From contig NZ_CP094527.1 in NCBI RefSeq assembly GCF_022811725.1, positions 1,054,001-1,118,000 of the forward strand: a DNA stretch of 64,000 nt, read 5' to 3'. Positions 28,150 to 35,853 of this stretch are shown piece after piece. The notes below the pieces were generated by a model. It was not told the origin of the DNA. It was given only the letters and a program-made list of their open reading frames with translations, and made no database searches. Position numbers and translations under genes: made by a program. Position 1 is the first letter of the stretch; every line of letters begins with the position of its first letter. This DNA comes from Mucilaginibacter sp. SMC90. Lineage in GTDB: Bacteria; Bacteroidota; Bacteroidia; Sphingobacteriales; Sphingobacteriaceae.

Positions 28150-28746
28150 TCAACTCTTCATTTTCTTCAACAGCGCCTCTACTACTTTTGGGAAATGATT
28201 ATGCTCCAGCTGCTGCCCTTTAAATTTTACGATCTCAAGGGTATCTCCTGGTTCTATCTTGAATTTTGATTGGTGGATGATCTCGCCTTCGTCAAAGTTT
28301 TCGTTTACAAAGTGGATGGTTATGCCACTTTCTTCTTCTTTATCTTCCAGTATTTTGCGGTGTACATTATCGCCATACATGCCTTTGCCGCCGTATTTAG
28401 GTAACAGGGCAGGGTGCAGGTTAATGATCTTATTAGGGAATGCTTTTAATAATGATTGTGGTACAAGCCATAAAAAGCCGGCAAGTACAATCAAATCAAC
28501 CTGCAGGTTTTTTAGCAGACGGATAACGTCGTCCGTTTCATAAAATTCGTGACGGCCAAAAATATGTGATGGTACTTCAAAATTATCGGCACGCTGTAAA
28601 ACGTAAGCTTGCGGGTTATTGGTAAGTATCAGTACAACTTCAGCATCGGCATTGCGTTTAAAATGCTCCATCAGTTTTTGAGCATTTGAACCCGAGCCTG
28701 AAGCGAAAATGGCAATTCGTTTTTTCATCGATAATATGTTTTTCAA
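28150..28746 (-). CDS. purN: Phosphoribosylglycinamide formyltransferase
   Basis: Transfers a formyl group from 10-formyl-THF to GAR in purine synthesis. The frame has 198 codons from ATG 28746; the ATG at 28728 (MKKRIAIFASGSGSN) gives the usual N-terminus and is preferred. The GAR-binding glycine loop is FASGSGSNAQ, the catalytic histidine is in INLHPALLPKYGG, and ESGITIHFVNENFDEG carries the catalytic-region aspartate. It sits one small gene away from purH, consistent with purine pathway clustering. Confidence 0.93.
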   Translation of the reverse strand: MKNILSMKKRIAIFASGSGSNAQKLMEHFKRNADAEVVLILTNNPQAYVLQRADNFEVPSHIFGRHEFYETDDVIRLLKNLQVDLIVLAGFLWLVPQSLLKAFPNKIINLHPALLPKYGGKGMYGDNVHRKILEDKEEESGITIHFVNENFDEGEIIHQSKFKIEPGDTLEIVKFKGQQLEHNHFPKVVEALLKKMKS

Positions 28747-28841
28747 CGGAGATGAACCTAAATAGTTTCATCAGGCTGATTATTTACTTGTTATTGAAAC
28801 TATTATAATAAAACCATTTTACAATTTAAAACTATTTTATG

Positions 28842-29348
28842 TTACTGGGTTGCGGTTATTTTTTGCCTTATAAACCCGTAGCGCATAATGCGCCTTTTTT
28901 TTGTTGCCGAATAATTGGGTTCAACATCTCCTGTTTCCAATACCATCGAATAATTACCCAAGGTAACTATTTTAGTGTTCTCAAACGGCTTTGAAGTACC
29001 GCCCGATGCTTTGGTGGTATCCTTGCATACAATATCTGAAATTAAAAATAGTTTATTGTCTGTAAGCGACCATCTTCCCTTTACAGTATCAGGGTTACAT
29101 TGAAAGTTAGTGTAACTGCAGGAATTGTCGGCGTTGAAAGTAAAAAGCTGGATATCTTCGCATGTTTGATTTAGGGTATCTAACGAAACCTGGGCATCAC
29201 CAACATAATTGGTAACGGTTATGGAGGCCAATTGCCAGTTACCGGCTAATAATCCGGGTATATGGCTTAAGTTATCTTTCTTGCATGAATTAACGATCAG
29301 TGCAATGCTTACTACAAACAGGAAAAATAACAGCGCAGTTCTTTTCAT
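28842..29348 (-). CDS. Lipocalin-like lipoprotein
   Basis: A 168-residue secreted lipoprotein with a lipobox ending in C22 (LIVNSCKK). The mature domain has GLLAGNWQLASITVTNYVG, FTFNADNSCSYTN, KGRWSLTDNKLFLI and a basic C-terminus, matching the lipocalin-like/DUF4923-type small barrels common in Bacteroidota. Two internal cysteine pairs may form disulfides. No function can be assigned. It is divergent from the dehydrogenase gene at 29439, with 90 bp between. Confidence 0.7.
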   Translation of the reverse strand: MKRTALLFFLFVVSIALIVNSCKKDNLSHIPGLLAGNWQLASITVTNYVGDAQVSLDTLNQTCEDIQLFTFNADNSCSYTNFQCNPDTVKGRWSLTDNKLFLISDIVCKDTTKASGGTSKPFENTKIVTLGNYSMVLETGDVEPNYSATKKRRIMRYGFIRQKITATQ

Positions 29349-29438
29349 TTAATTAATGGCAAAATTATAAATTATGGTTGATTACCTTGCATCAGTACAC
29401 TGTAATAAACGTTATAAATAAAATTTATTTCAAATTCT

Positions 29439-30431
29439 ATGCGTGTTCCATTTGAAAAGCTTAAAGCAGAATTTAAAAGAGTATTATCAGAACTTGCTTT
29501 TGCTGAGAATAAAGCCGAAGTTATAGCAACTGTTTTTGCCGAAAATAGCAGGGACGGCGTTTATACCCATGGCTTAAACCGGTTTCCTGTTTTTGTTAAA
29601 TATGTTAAAGATGATCTTATAAATATTAATGCCGATCCCGTTAAGCTAAATGCCTTTGGGGCCATTGAACAATGGGAGGGTAACCTTGGGCCGGGAATTT
29701 TAAACGCACGTTTTGCCATGAACAGGGCAATAGAGCTTGCTGCAGAAAATGGCATAGGCTGTGTGGCAATAAAAAATACCAATCATTGGATGCGCGGCGG
29801 CACATATGGCTGGCAGGCTGCAGAAGCCGGTTTCATTAGCATTTCTTTTACCAATACTATTGCTAACCTACCGCCTTGGGGTGGGGTCAGTCCACGGCTT
29901 GGTAATAATCCGTTGGTTATTGCCGTGCCCCGTAAAAATGGACCTGTTGTTTTAGACATGGCTATATCCCAATATGCTGTGGGGAAATTAAAACAATATG
30001 AGGCTAATAATAACGAGCCGCTTCCGCTGCCCGGCGGTTATGACAATGAAGGAAAACTTAGTACCGATGCTGCTGCAATATTAAAGTCGGAACGGTTACT
30101 GCCTGTTGGGTTTTGGAAAGGATCGGGATTATCACTGGTGTTGGATGTGTTAGCTACTGTATTAAGCGGGGGCAAGTCTACTGCCGAAATAACTAAAAGC
30201 GAACAGGAATCGGGTATATCCCAGGTTTTTATTTGCATCAAACCTAATGGCAGCGAGCAAACCGAAAGCCTGATCAATGAAATTATTGATTATACCAAAA
30301 CCAGTTTGCCCGAATATGAAGGCGCTTCAATTTCTTATCCCGGCGAAGGCACTTTAAGAACAAGAGAGAAGAATTTAAAGGAAGGTGTTCCGGTTGATGA
30401 GCGGATTTGGAACGAGGTGTTGAATATGTAG
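29439..30431 (+). CDS. Ldh_2 family dehydrogenase, 2,3-diketo-L-gulonate reductase type
   Basis: A 330-residue NAD(P)H-dependent oxidoreductase of the malate/L-lactate dehydrogenase type 2 family. It begins MRVPFEKLKAEFKRVLSELAF, with the nearby NSRDGVYTHGLNRF typical of YiaK/DlgD. The catalytic histidine region is AIKNTNHWMRGGTYGWQAAE, and IANLPPWGG and RLGNNPLVIAVPR are family signatures. Length and motifs best fit 2,3-diketo-L-gulonate reductase, but sugar-acid substrates cannot be told apart from the sequence. No sugar-acid genes are adjacent. An inverted repeat follows its 3' end. Confidence 0.82.
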   Translation: MRVPFEKLKAEFKRVLSELAFAENKAEVIATVFAENSRDGVYTHGLNRFPVFVKYVKDDLININADPVKLNAFGAIEQWEGNLGPGILNARFAMNRAIELAAENGIGCVAIKNTNHWMRGGTYGWQAAEAGFISISFTNTIANLPPWGGVSPRLGNNPLVIAVPRKNGPVVLDMAISQYAVGKLKQYEANNNEPLPLPGGYDNEGKLSTDAAAILKSERLLPVGFWKGSGLSLVLDVLATVLSGGKSTAEITKSEQESGISQVFICIKPNGSEQTESLINEIIDYTKTSLPEYEGASISYPGEGTLRTREKNLKEGVPVDERIWNEVLNM

Positions 30432-30519
30432 ATAAGGTTATGCGGCGGGAATGCTATATAAATTTGCCTGTGGTTAGTGTTGCCACTATAGATGTTTGGA
30501 AAATGAAACTATTTAAACC

Positions 30520-30612
30520 CATGTCATTGCGAGCGCAGCAATCTCGTAGCTAATGCATGTCCGCTCTGTATAGCTACGAGATTGCTTCGTCGTTCCTCCT
30601 CGCAATGACATG
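30520..30612. repeat. TGTCATTGCGAG-family inverted repeat, copy 2
   Basis: The outer arms CATGTCATTGCGAG and its complement enclose a second stem containing AATCTCGTAGCTA/TAGCTACGAGATT. It is 93 bp long and lies between the dehydrogenase and RluA genes. Confidence 0.85.
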
Positions 30613-30684
30613 GTTTTTTTGCCACCATTTTCAACTGATCTGCATCTTCCCAGCACTTGTGGTGTTTCCACGGCCCCACACAAA

Positions 30685-31410
30685 TCAACCCACCATCATC
30701 CCCTCAAATTTTTCCCAAAAACCGTCACGCGGAACAGGAGCAATAATGGCAACAGGCTCGTTTTTCACCGGGTGTACAAAAGTTAGCTTCCGGGCATGCA
30801 AACAAATGCTTTTGCGCAGGCTGCCGCGTGGGTAACCATATTTATTATCGCCCACAATAGGGCAACCAAGGGTTGAAAGCTGCACCCTGATCTGGTGCGG
30901 GCGACCTGTTATCGGGTCAACCTCAATCAAATAATATCCATTTAGCTCGCCGACAAGTTTATAACTTAACTCTGAGCGTAAGCTTCCCTGCACTTCGCGG
31001 TCATGGGCTTTGGTTACGTTTTTTTGCGAGTTTTTTACCAGCCAGTGTACCAGGGTGCCCTCCTCGGGGAAAGGTTTTTTGCGCACTACTGCATAATAAG
31101 TTTTATGCATTTCGCGGGCTTTAAACATTTTGTTGATCCTGTCGAGTGCTTTGCTGGTTTTAGCAAAAAGGATCACACCGCTTACCGGCCTGTCCAACCG
31201 GTGTACTACACCTAAAAATGCGCCGTTAGGCTTGCTGTATTTTTGGGCTATGTATTTTTTAACCTTTTCATCAAGTGGCTCATCGCCGGTTTCATCAACC
31301 TGTACAATATCGCCCGCGCGCTTGTTTATGCCAATAAGGTGGTTGTCCTCATACAGAACATCCTTATCGGTAATATCGTTACTGGTATAATTAAATTCGG
31401 GACGAGGCAT
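30685..31410 (-). CDS. RluA-family pseudouridine synthase
   Basis: A 241-residue RNA-modifying enzyme. The catalytic aspartate lies in VHRLDRPVSGVILFAKT, the family signature; other conserved parts are LYEDNHLIGINKRAGD, GRPHQIRVQLSTLGCPIVGDNKYG and ICLHARKLTFVHPV. No N-terminal S4 domain is present, as in the RluC/D-like short forms. The RNA target (23S rRNA or tRNA) cannot be told. It lies next to panB on the same strand, separated by 136 bp of repeat-like text. Confidence 0.92.
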   Translation of the reverse strand: MPRPEFNYTSNDITDKDVLYEDNHLIGINKRAGDIVQVDETGDEPLDEKVKKYIAQKYSKPNGAFLGVVHRLDRPVSGVILFAKTSKALDRINKMFKAREMHKTYYAVVRKKPFPEEGTLVHWLVKNSQKNVTKAHDREVQGSLRSELSYKLVGELNGYYLIEVDPITGRPHQIRVQLSTLGCPIVGDNKYGYPRGSLRKSICLHARKLTFVHPVKNEPVAIIAPVPRDGFWEKFEGMMVG

Positions 31411-31546
31411 TTTTATTTCGGATTTCGGATGTTCGATTTCGGATTTAATTTTTGATTTGCAAATCCTGCATCTTTATTTTTAGATTGTAGATGTGCCAAT
31501 TCCGATTTATTCATCATCTGAAATCTGCACATCTATAATCTGCACA
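31411..31546. repeat. TTTCGGA repeat text between rluA-type gene and panB
   Basis: Three spaced copies of ATTTCGGAT (about 31414-31447) and AGATGTGC/TCTGCACATCT text (about 31485-31548). The same words recur at 32399-32640 and 52902-52931. There is no gene. Confidence 0.6.
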
Positions 31547-32362
31547 TTAATACTGTTCCTTTTCGTTAGGGAAGCTGTTGCTTTTTACGTCGCTATTATA
31601 ATTTTTGATAGCGTCGTGCATAATATCGTACATGTTGGAGTACTGACGTAAAAAGCGCGGCTTAAAGCCTTTGTTAATCCCCAGCATATCGTGAATCACC
31701 AGTACCTGTCCGTCGCAATGCTGACCGGCACCAATACCTATGGTTGGGATCTGGAGGCTTTCGGATACTTCCTGTGCTAATTTAGCCGGGATCTTTTCCA
31801 GCACTATGCCAAAGCAGCCAAGCTCCTGCAGCTTAAGGGCATCTTCGCGCAGCTTTTGCGCTTCGGCTTCATGTTTGGCTCGTACAGTATATGTTCCGAA
31901 CTTATATATAGATTGCGGCGTAAGACCAAGGTGTCCCATTACCGGGATCCCGGCTGTCAGGATGCGGCTAACCGATTCGGCTATTTCAACGCCACCTTCA
32001 ATTTTAACAGCATGTGCCCCGGCTTCCTTCATAATGCGGATTGCTGAATTTAATGCTTCCTTCGAGTTGCCCTGGTATGATCCAAAAGGCAAATCGACAA
32101 CCACCAATGCACGCTTGGCTGCACGTACTACAGATGCTGCGTGATAGATCATCTGATCGAGCGTGATTGGCAATGTAGTTTCGTGACCAGCCATCACATT
32201 GGAAGCAGAATCGCCAACGAGGATGATATCCGTTCCGGCGTCATCAACTATAGTAGCCATCGAATAATCATATGCGGTAAGCATAGAGATCTTTTCGCCA
32301 CGAACCTTCATCTCCTGGATGGTATTGGTGGTGATACGCTTTATTTCTTTATTTACAGACAT
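31547..32362 (-). CDS. panB: 3-methyl-2-oxobutanoate hydroxymethyltransferase
   Basis: Makes ketopantoate from alpha-ketoisovalerate and methylene-THF in pantothenate synthesis. It is 271 residues with the standard TIM-barrel motifs: [68 protein letters not shown], and the catalytic-glutamate segment [11 protein letters not shown]. The C-terminal [21 protein letters not shown] is typical. No other pan gene is nearby. Confidence 0.96.
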   Translation of the reverse strand: MSVNKEIKRITTNTIQEMKVRGEKISMLTAYDYSMATIVDDAGTDIILVGDSASNVMAGHETTLPITLDQMIYHAASVVRAAKRALVVVDLPFGSYQGNSKEALNSAIRIMKEAGAHAVKIEGGVEIAESVSRILTAGIPVMGHLGLTPQSIYKFGTYTVRAKHEAEAQKLREDALKLQELGCFGIVLEKIPAKLAQEVSESLQIPTIGIGAGQHCDGQVLVIHDMLGINKGFKPRFLRQYSNMYDIMHDAIKNYNSDVKSNSFPNEKEQY

Positions 32363-32744
32363 TGATAAATGTTTTATCGCAGTGCAAAGGTACGTATGAT
32401 TTCGGATTTCGGAATTTTGATTTCGGATGTGATTTTTTGATTTCGGATTTCGGAATTTCGATTTCGGATTTTTCTATTTTTTGATTTGCTCAAGGATTAC
32501 TCTCCAATAAATAAAACCGAAATCCCACATCCGAAACGGCGCAGCCCTCTTGAACGCCGTTGAATACTATTAATGGTGAAAAATCCGAAATAAAAAATTC
32601 CGAAATTCCACATCCGAAATCCGAAATTATTTCCTACTTTTGCGCCGTGAATCCGGAAGTTCCTTACTTCATTATTTCTATCAGTTTTCACGGGGCTTTG
32701 AACCAGGCGATCCGATCATTTAACCCTTTCAATTTTTTTAAGCG
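32363..32744. repeat. Opposed TTTCGGA clusters upstream of carA
   Basis: Six copies of TTTCGGA at about 32399-32475 face at least five copies of TCCGAAA at about 32530-32625, so the region can fold back on itself. The panB promoter must lie at the left end and the carA promoter at the right. No ORF is supported. Confidence 0.65.
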
Positions 32745-33845
32745 ATGAACTATTTGACCAAATTACCGGCTATATTGCTGCTTGCTGATGGCACCGTTTT
32801 TTACGGAAAAGCTGCGGGCAAAATGGGTACTACTACCGGCGAGATTTGTTTTAATACCGGCATGACCGGCTACCAGGAAATTTTTACCGACCCTTCGTAT
32901 TTTGGGCAAATTATGGTGACCACCAATGCGCACATTGGTAACTACGGTATTGCCAATGAAGAAGTTGAATCGGGCAGGATCCAGATTGCAGGTCTGGTTT
33001 GTAAAAACTATAACATCGCATTCAGCCGTAAACAGGCAGATGAATCAATACAGGATTATTTCCAGGAGCAAAATATTGTAGGTATCTCTGATATCGATAC
33101 CCGCCAGCTTGTTCGCCACATTCGTGATAAAGGTGCTATGAACGCCATTATTTCATCAGAAATATTGGATCTTGATGAGCTGAAGGCTAAGCTTGAGCTG
33201 GTACCTTCAATGGATGGCCTTGAGCTTTCATCGCAGGTATCAACTACCGAAACTTATACTTTTGGCAGCGAAGATGCTCCTTACCGTGTAGCGGTGCTTG
33301 ACCTTGGCGTAAAGAAAAACATCCTTCGCAATTTTGATTCGCGCGAAGTTTATGCTAAAGTATTCCCGGCAAAAACTACTTACGCCGAAATGGAAAAGGA
33401 TTTTGCCCCTACAGGCTACTTCATTTCAAACGGCCCCGGCGATCCATCGGCTATGCCTTACGCAGTTGAAACTGTAAAAGAAATTTTAGCTGCTGATAAG
33501 CCAATGTTTGGTATTTGCTTAGGTCACCAGTTATTGGCTTTGGCTAACGATATCCCAACACAAAAAATGTTTAACGGTCACCGCGGTTTAAACCACCCGG
33601 TAAAAAATATCATTATTAACCATTGCGAGGTTACTTCACAAAACCACGGTTTTGGTGTAGTACCGGATGCTGTTCGTGCTTCAGAAAAAGTGGAAATTAC
33701 CCACGTTAACCTGAACGATCAGTCGATAGAAGGGATCCGCGTAAAAGGTAAAAAGGCATTTTCGGTACAGTATCACCCGGAATCATCACCTGGTCCGCAT
33801 GATTCAAGGTATTTGTTTGATGACTTTATCAAGCTGATGAAATAA
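32745..33845 (+). CDS. carA: Carbamoyl phosphate synthase small subunit
   Basis: The glutaminase subunit, which supplies ammonia for carbamoyl phosphate (pyrimidine and arginine synthesis). It is 366 residues. The N-terminal domain begins PAILLLADGTVFYGKAAGK, with TTGEICFNTGMTGYQEIFTDPSY. The class I amidotransferase domain has the nucleophile cysteine in MFGICLGHQLLALA and the H-x-E pair in VQYHPESSPGPHD. No carB is adjacent, so the large subunit is coded elsewhere. It is followed by a clear terminator at 33882-33914. Confidence 0.96.
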   Translation: MNYLTKLPAILLLADGTVFYGKAAGKMGTTTGEICFNTGMTGYQEIFTDPSYFGQIMVTTNAHIGNYGIANEEVESGRIQIAGLVCKNYNIAFSRKQADESIQDYFQEQNIVGISDIDTRQLVRHIRDKGAMNAIISSEILDLDELKAKLELVPSMDGLELSSQVSTTETYTFGSEDAPYRVAVLDLGVKKNILRNFDSREVYAKVFPAKTTYAEMEKDFAPTGYFISNGPGDPSAMPYAVETVKEILAADKPMFGICLGHQLLALANDIPTQKMFNGHRGLNHPVKNIIINHCEVTSQNHGFGVVPDAVRASEKVEITHVNLNDQSIEGIRVKGKKAFSVQYHPESSPGPHDSRYLFDDFIKLMK

Positions 33846-33881
33846 ATTGCAGATGTGCAGATTTTAAATGTGCAGATGCCG

Positions 33882-33914
33882 AAAGCCTTTCAATTTAGTT
33901 TGGAAGGCTTTTTT
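33882..33914 (+). terminator. Terminator of carA
   Basis: AAAGCCTT pairs with AAGGCTTT across a loop, followed by a run of T, 36 nt after the carA stop. Confidence 0.8.
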
Positions 33915-33960
33915 GTTTTTCAGGATTCCTTTATAACTTAGTTGTATACCTGCCTGAATT

Positions 33961-34458
33961 ATGAAGAAATCAATTAACCTGCTTTTATCAGCAGAAGAGA
34001 AAGCTATTCTCCGTGCCCAAAAAACTAAAATAGCCGATCTCGTAAGTTTCGCGCCGGATGAAATAGGAATGATATTAAATGCGGATACTGAACGTGCCCG
34101 AGAGATCAATGCGCTTATTGAATTTCAAAGTATTCCGTCATTAGGGATTAATTTTGCAACGGAGCTGATACAGCAAGGGTATTATTCGTTAGAACAATTA
34201 AAAGGTAGAGATCCTGTTGAACTGTTTAATGCATTTGAACGGCATGTGGATGCCTGGGCCGATCCTTGTGTAGAGGATTCATACCGGTTACTTGCCCATT
34301 ATATAAAACATGGTGATACAGGTAAAAGCTGGTGGCATTTTACTGCCGAACGGAAAGCTTACCGGGCTCAATATGGTTTCCCTGCGGATAGGCCTGCTAA
34401 GGCATGGTACGAGTTACCGCAATATCGCAAGGGGAAGGAGTTTGTAGGGGGGAAGTAG
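33961..34458 (+). CDS. Helix-hairpin-helix protein, Cdd1 (pathogenicity locus) family
   Basis: A 165-residue protein. Its centre has a helix-hairpin-helix-like element (IEFQSIPSLGINFATELIQQG, YYSLEQLKGRDPVELFNAFE), and the second half is WADPCVEDSYRLLAHYIKHG and KSWWHFTAERKAYRAQYGFP, the pattern of the Cdd1 family. It is small, cytosolic and possibly DNA-binding; the name comes from Clostridioides difficile and does not mean virulence. It sits between carA and an inverted repeat and is likely monocistronic. Confidence 0.82.
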   Translation: MKKSINLLLSAEEKAILRAQKTKIADLVSFAPDEIGMILNADTERAREINALIEFQSIPSLGINFATELIQQGYYSLEQLKGRDPVELFNAFERHVDAWADPCVEDSYRLLAHYIKHGDTGKSWWHFTAERKAYRAQYGFPADRPAKAWYELPQYRKGKEFVGGK

Positions 34459-34490
34459 AGATGTCGCTGTCTCGATCAGTAAAAAAAATA

Positions 34491-34576
34491 TGTCATTGCG
34501 AGCGCAGCGTGGCAATCGCTTGCTGTACAGGGCGGCCATGCCTCCGTGCGATTGCCACGCTGCGCTCGCAATGACA
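34491..34576. repeat. TGTCATTGCGAG-family inverted repeat, copy 3
   Basis: The arms TGTCATTGCGAGCGCAGCGT and the complement run on through GGCAATCG, giving an almost perfect stem of about 29 bp with a 28-nt centre. It is the best-conserved copy in the window. Confidence 0.85.
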
Positions 34577-34593
34577 TGACTTTATATCACAAA

Positions 34594-34626
34594 AAAAACG
34601 CGAATGATTTACTCATTCGCGTTTTT
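34594..34626 (-). terminator. Terminator of sigA
   Basis: A perfect 14-bp stem, AAAAACGCGAATGA with its complement, and a 5-nt loop, ending in T5 on either strand. It lies 32 nt after the stop of the sigma factor gene. Confidence 0.85.
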
Positions 34627-34657
34627 GGTATAAAAACTCAGGCGGATATATCCTGGA

Positions 34658-35518
34658 TTAGTTTAAGTATGATTGCAACAGGTTTGATTTTGAATTGTGA
34701 CGTAAACGCATCAGAGCCTTGTCTTTCAACTGGCGAACACGCTCACGGGTTAAATCAAATTTTTCACCTATTTCCTCTAACGAGTGAGGTGCATGGCCAC
34801 CAAGGCCAAAGAATAACATTAATACTTCGCGGTCGCGCTCGGCTAAAATGCCTAACGAACGTTTAATTTCCTGTGATAATGAATCGGCCATTACTTCGGT
34901 ATCGGTTGCAGCATCAGAGCTGGCCAATACGTCAAGCAAAGTGTTTTCTTCACCCTGGATAAATGGTGCGTCCATTGAAATCTGGCGACCGGCATTATTC
35001 ATCGAATCGGCAATTTTATCAACCGAAATTTCCAGGTTGTCTGCAAGTTCTTCGGGTGTTGGTTGTCTTTCAAATTCCTGCTCCAGTTTTGAAGCTGCTT
35101 TGTGAATTTTGCTTAGTGAACCAATTTGGTTCAGTGGCAAACGCACAATACGCGATTGCTCGGCAATGGCCGACAGGATTGACTGACGGATCCACCATAC
35201 GGCATATGAAATAAATTTAAATCCTTTGGTTTCGTCAAAGCGTTTTGCTGCTTTAATTAAACCAAGGTTTCCTTCGTTTATTAAGTCGCCCAGGGTTAAG
35301 CCCTGGTTTTGGTACTGCTTAGCAACCGATACCACAAAGCGAAGGTTTGTTTTTGTCAAACGTTCTAACGCTACCTGGTCGCCCTCACGGATCTTTTGCG
35401 CCAGGATCACTTCCTCTTCAGCAGTGATCAAATCTACCTTGCCAATATCATGCAGGTATTTTTCGAGCGATGCTGATTCACGGTTAGTGATTGATTGGGA
35501 TATTTTAAGTTGTCTCAT
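34658..35518 (-). CDS. sigA: Primary RNA polymerase sigma factor (SigA/RpoD type)
   Basis: A 286-residue sigma-70 lacking the long region 1.1, which is normal for Bacteroidota primary sigma factors. Region 1.2 is [19 protein letters not shown], region 2 is [20 protein letters not shown] followed by [11 protein letters not shown], region 3 is [16 protein letters not shown], and region 4 is [20 protein letters not shown]. This protein recognises TTTG/TAnnTTTG promoters in the phylum. The 335-bp upstream region (35519-35853) holds only AT-rich DNA and a probable promoter. Confidence 0.95.
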   Translation of the reverse strand: MRQLKISQSITNRESASLEKYLHDIGKVDLITAEEEVILAQKIREGDQVALERLTKTNLRFVVSVAKQYQNQGLTLGDLINEGNLGLIKAAKRFDETKGFKFISYAVWWIRQSILSAIAEQSRIVRLPLNQIGSLSKIHKAASKLEQEFERQPTPEELADNLEISVDKIADSMNNAGRQISMDAPFIQGEENTLLDVLASSDAATDTEVMADSLSQEIKRSLGILAERDREVLMLFFGLGGHAPHSLEEIGEKFDLTRERVRQLKDKALMRLRHNSKSNLLQSYLN

Positions 35519-35853
35519 TTTTTAATACAGATTATTAAGCTAAAAACGGTTCAATAAGATACATGTGCCGGGTTAAACAACCGGAGATAAAACAGACTAC
35601 ATTAAACTTTGCTTCCTTCTTTTTTTGTGAACCCGGGATAGTATTTATATTTTTAAAACGAGGGTTTGCTACTGATATTATTGCTGTAAGGAGCGAGCGG
35701 TTTAAAAGTTTTAAAATAATGTGCTAACCAATAAATGTTTAATCAACATATTACTCTACATTGAACAGCACAAAGATAAGCATTTATTTGCTATTATAGT
35801 GTCATTTAAACACCATGAAACAACGGTTAAAGTGAAGATAATATGAAGTTGAT

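Noticed and set aside
32363..32744. Possible riboswitch or attenuator before carA
   Set aside because: The fold-back text is explained by repeated TTTCGGA words; no conserved riboswitch core or leader peptide was recognised.
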